Origin: Candidatus Woesearchaeota archaeon
GTDB taxonomy: Archaea > Nanobdellota > Nanobdellia > SCGC-AAA011-G17 > GW2011-AR17
DNA length: 5,642 nt
NCBI GenBank assembly: GCA_018302165.1
Contig: JAGWAA010000059.1
Coordinates: forward strand, 1 to 5,642
Reading direction: 5' to 3'
Under the pieces are notes generated by a model. The model worked only from the letters and a program-made list of their open reading frames with translations. It was not told the DNA's origin and made no database searches. Below are positions 4,011-5,642 of the stretch, piece by piece. How positions within the stretch are numbered: position 1 is the stretch's first letter; each line of letters starts with the position of its first letter. The position numbers and the translations under genes are program-made.

Positions 4011-5265
4011 ATACTACAACTTCTTCTACTGTTTCTTCAGTTGTTGTTTCAGTTTCTTCTACTGTTTCTTCAGTTGTTGTTTCAGTTTCTTCTACTGTTT
4101 CTTCAGTAGTCGTTTCAGTTTCTTCTACTGTTTCTTCAGTAGTCGTTTCTTCTACATAATCAGTTCCACTATCACCCATACAATCATTAGGACAATTGGA
4201 AGAATCTTCACCATAGTCTGGTTCACAAAGTCCATTTCCACATTCTGCTACATAACTATCATCATATGATCCCTGATAATCCACATATCCATTATCTACA
4301 ATATTATTAATATTGTTTTTTAGTTTCATTAAATCTTCTTGAGTTAATTTTCCGTTAGCTTCAATAGATGATTTCAAATCACTCATTAAAGTTTCAAGAC
4401 TTACGGAAGTTTCTGTCATCATAGACAAAGCATTCTCATAACGTGAACAATCTTCTGTCCCTTTACTTTCACAATATTCATTAAGGCTCTTAATTTGTTC
4501 ATATAATCCTCCATCAGCTCCAAGTCTCATTCTAATTTCTTCTAACTTTAATACTAATGTCAAAGCTTCAGTTGCATCAATTTCTTCTTTCATAACATAT
4601 GTATTTTGTTCTGGTGCTCCATATTGTTGACCATATTGTCCACTTCCTCCACTACTTGTTCCTGAACAATCAATTGAACATGCTCCCATCTTTTGTTCAA
4701 AATCATCACAAATTCCATCTGGACAACATTGTCCTCCTGCACACCATCCTTCACCATATAATTCTTTTTGATAATCTCCATTAAATTGGTTCATTGGATT
4801 TTCAGAAGTGAATCCACAATCATCTTGGCAACCATATTTTTCATCGCCTTCACAAACTCCATCTCCACAAGTAGTTTGTTTGTATTGATTTTGTTCTGGT
4901 GCTCTGTATCCTTGTTGACCTTGGTAAGGTTGTGGTTGATAATTATTTTGTGGTTGATTATTATACTGCTGTTGATCTTCTCCTGGACAAGGTACTTGTT
5001 CATCCCCAACCCAGCATCCTTCTTTAGGCTGATCTTGATAAGTTGGTTCTTCTGTAACTGGCTCAGAACTTGGTTCTTCTGTAACTGGTTCCGGTTCAGG
5101 TTCTGGAGCAGGCTCTGGTGCTGGTTCCGGTGCAGGCTCAGAAACTCCTTCTTCACCTTCTTGAATTCCAGCCTCTGCAACAGTATCCCCAGTAATTAAA
5201 TTCCCTGTATAAATAAACCTTAAACTATCACTAAAAAATCCTGCACTTGCAAGACTAGAACACAT
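4009..5265 (-). CDS. Secreted modular protein with three Cys modules and low-complexity linkers (5' end truncated)
   Basis: At least 418 aa, exported. The open frame continues upstream of ATG 5265 to codon 5287-5289 and encodes a signal-peptide core, ITFVLVLMCSSLASA, with cleavage expected at ASA|GFFSD. No usable start lies before the in-frame TGA at 5290-5292, so the real N-terminus is missing (see findings). Numbering from ATG 5265: Pro/Glu repeats (42-74), a Q/N/P/Y-rich linker (97-130), Cys modules at 133-150, 181-200 and 342-362 of the form C-x4-C-x(7-10)-C-x3-C, each with Asp/Glu between the cysteines, a helical domain (about 224-325), and a C-terminal Thr/Glu repeat (372-415) ending EEVVV. 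There is no C-terminal membrane anchor or sorting motif. The acidic Cys modules look disulfide-bonded and possibly metal-binding. It is cotranscribed with the coiled-coil lipoprotein, its plausible surface partner. I recognise no enzymatic domain. Confidence 0.82.
   Translation of the reverse strand: MCSSLASAGFFSDSLRFIYTGNLITGDTVAEAGIQEGEEGVSEPAPEPAPEPAPEPEPEPVTEEPSSEPVTEEPTYQDQPKEGCWVGDEQVPCPGEDQQQYNNQPQNNYQPQPYQGQQGYRAPEQNQYKQTTCGDGVCEGDEKYGCQDDCGFTSENPMNQFNGDYQKELYGEGWCAGGQCCPDGICDDFEQKMGACSIDCSGTSSGGSGQYGQQYGAPEQNTYVMKEEIDATEALTLVLKLEEIRMRLGADGGLYEQIKSLNEYCESKGTEDCSRYENALSMMTETSVSLETLMSDLKSSIEANGKLTQEDLMKLKNNINNIVDNGYVDYQGSYDDSYVAECGNGLCEPDYGEDSSNCPNDCMGDSGTDYVEETTTEETVEETETTTEETVEETETTTEETVEETETTTEETVEEVVV
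4021..4149. repeat. 33-bp in-frame tandem repeat, four units
   Basis: Units begin at 4021, 4054, 4087 and 4120 and are nearly identical. Each encodes one 11-residue block ETTTEETVEET on the minus strand; the last block departs from it after TVEE. The two units nearest the 3' end read GTTGTTGT and the other two GTAGTCGT at the same place, so the protein is unchanged and the differences are synonymous. The units abut without spacers. The encoded block is a Thr/Glu-rich extended tail of the secreted protein, possibly glycosylated. Confidence 0.9.
4180..4242 (-). other. Cys module 3 of the secreted protein
   Basis: Residues C342-GNGL-C347, then C358-PND-C362, spacing C-x4-C-x10-C-x3-C with acidic residues between. 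It follows the helical domain and precedes the Thr/Glu tail. Confidence 0.65.
4603..4619. repeat. 17-nt direct repeat, copy 1 (partner at 4888-4904)
   Basis: The bases attttgttctggtgctc are identical at 4603-4619 and 4888-4904. On the minus strand they encode the APEQN part of two similar linkers, QQYGAPEQNTY and QQGYRAPEQNQY, which lie on either side of Cys modules 1 and 2. This suggests that a linker was duplicated inside the gene. Confidence 0.6.
4666..4725 (-). other. Cys module 2 of the secreted protein
   Basis: Residues C181-PDGI-C186, then C196-SID-C200, spacing C-x4-C-x9-C-x3-C, with an extra C180 just before. It has the same DG-C-D/E and final D-C pattern as module 1. Confidence 0.65.
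4816..4869 (-). other. Cys module 1 of the secreted protein
   Basis: Residues C133-GDGV-C138, then C146-QDD-C150, spacing C-x4-C-x7-C-x3-C. CGDGVCE...C..DC is a motif I know from secreted archaeal and bacterial proteins; its fold and ligand are not certain. Confidence 0.7.
5044..5142. repeat. Pro/Glu-rich repeat region of the secreted protein
   Basis: Minus-strand residues 42-74 start with EPAP units (12-bp period) and continue into two VTEEP-type units. The latter correspond to an exact 19-nt direct repeat, ttggttcttctgtaactgg, at 5043-5061 and 5070-5088 (27-bp period). It is probably an extended stalk between the signal peptide and the Cys modules. Confidence 0.7.
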
Positions 5266-5279
5266 TAAAACTAAAACGA

Positions 5280-5588
5280 ATGTTATTGCTCAAAGGAAAG
5301 TTAGCAACGCAATGTTGCCATGCATCTGTTGATGCTGTTCTAAAAACTTCAAAAGACAAATTGGATGAATGGTCTTCGGAGGGTATGAAAAAAGTTGTAT
5401 TAAAAGTTGCAGACTTAAAAGAACTAATTAGTTTGAAAAAGAATGCAGATGCCCTTAAATTAAAAACTTCATTGATTACAGATGCTGGTAAAACTGTCTT
5501 TGAAAAGCCAACTACAACATGTTTAGCAATTGGCCCTGATGAGGAAACAAAGATTGATAGAATTACTTCCCATTTGAAATTATTGTAG
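5280..5588 (+). CDS. pth2: Archaeal peptidyl-tRNA hydrolase 2 (N-terminally truncated)
   Basis: Pth2 hydrolyses peptidyl-tRNA dropped from ribosomes to recycle tRNA in the cytoplasm. The 102 residues from ATG 5280 match the family closely: KGK at 5-7 and H14 (KGKLATQCCHAS), the EGMKKVVLKV strand (34-43), the DAG motif at 68-70 (LITDAGKT), then CLAIGPDEETKIDRITSHLKLL to the end. The usual archaeal protein is about 115-120 aa and begins with a strand and turn of the type KQVIVVRxDLKM before KGK. Here only MLLL precedes KGK, so about 13 residues, including the first beta strand, are missing. The in-frame codons upstream (N-T-L-K-L-K-R after a TAG at 5256-5258) do not restore it. The start at 5280 is only the first available ATG. 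No SD or TATA box has room before it, because the divergent gene starts 14 bp away. Family identity is secure; completeness is doubtful. Confidence 0.85.
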   Translation: MLLLKGKLATQCCHASVDAVLKTSKDKLDEWSSEGMKKVVLKVADLKELISLKKNADALKLKTSLITDAGKTVFEKPTTTCLAIGPDEETKIDRITSHLKLL

Positions 5589-5594
5589 AAAACA

Positions 5595-5606
5595 TTATAT
5601 ATATTA
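5595..5606 (+). promoter_or_regulatory. TATA box for the right-edge gene
   Basis: TTATATATATTA is centred about 24 bp before the ATG at 5625, the archaeal spacing for a leaderless start. It lies just after the pth2 stop. Confidence 0.5.
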
Positions 5607-5624
5607 TCCCATTATAATATTAGA

Positions 5625-5642
5625 ATGAAAAGGGATTCAGTG
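5625..5642 (+). CDS. First six codons of a further gene (runs off the right edge)
   Basis: ATG at 5625 opens MKRDSV and the frame stays open to the window end. No SD is present, but a good TATA box lies about 24 bp upstream, so a leaderless start is plausible. It lies downstream of pth2 on the same strand. Six residues are far too few to name it. Confidence 0.4.

Noticed and set aside
4021..4149. CRISPR array
   Set aside because: The 33-bp units abut with no spacers and encode a regular peptide repeat in the frame of a real gene.
3921..4159. Two plus-strand open frames of Leu/Phe/Gln- or Val/Ser-rich repeats
   Set aside because: They are frame shadows of the 33-bp repeat and the lipoprotein gene. 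A repeat length divisible by three keeps every frame open.
4590..5199. Several long open frames in other frames across the secreted-protein gene
   Set aside because: Low-complexity composition keeps the alternative frames open. They have biased, unstructured residues and no SD or TATA, and they overlap the well-supported minus-strand gene.
5266..5330. Readthrough or recoding of TGA 5290-5292 to give the secreted protein an in-frame upstream ATG (MHGNIALLTFL-TGA-AITFVLVLM)
   Set aside because: The upstream segment is the antisense of well-conserved Pth2 codons, and TGA is used as an ordinary stop at 2340-2342. It would also leave the Pth2 truncation unexplained. A missing segment at the junction fits better.

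Overview
The window looks like a stretch of archaeal chromosome, most likely from a small-genome DPANN-type archaeon (Woesearchaeota/Pacearchaeota-like). The sequence evidence is an archaeal/eukaryotic-type peptidyl-tRNA hydrolase (Pth2), a TrmB-family regulator, a DRG/COG1163-type GTPase with a TGS domain, archaeal TATA-like boxes about 25 bp before several start codons (leaderless style) next to a few strong Shine-Dalgarno (SD) genes, low GC, and an exported protein whose mature N-terminus starts GFFSD. The lineage is inferred; there is no marker gene such as rRNA to fix it.

Layout from left to right: (1) the 3' end of an unrecognised plus-strand gene, whose stop shares TTAA with the stop of a convergent minimal MscS-type channel gene; (2) the channel gene and, upstream on the same strand, a TrmB-like regulator; (3) a 110-bp divergent control region with back-to-back TATA boxes and an imperfect dyad; (4) a plus-strand cluster of two unrecognised genes, overlapping by 11 bp and each with the same AGGAGAT SD, followed by a TGS GTPase with substituted G motifs; (5) a T-rich minus-strand terminator; (6) a minus-strand two-gene unit encoding a large secreted, cysteine-module, low-complexity protein and a 60-aa lipoprotein whose whole mature part is a perfect heptad coiled coil; (7) pth2 on the plus strand; (8) a TATA box and the first six codons of another plus-strand gene.

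The TrmB regulator probably controls its own transcription and possibly the divergent plus-strand cluster. The secreted protein and lipoprotein are translationally close (13-nt gap, SD touching the upstream stop) and probably act together at the cell envelope.

The most notable points are: the abrupt divergent junction at about 5266-5292, where both the secreted protein and Pth2 have lost their N-termini, pointing to a deletion or an assembly misjoin; the Lpp-like heptad lipoprotein; the three-module Cys protein with a 33-bp tandem repeat; and the GTPase with substituted G1, G3 and G4 motifs beside two unknown genes. No RNA gene, CRISPR array or insertion sequence was recognised.
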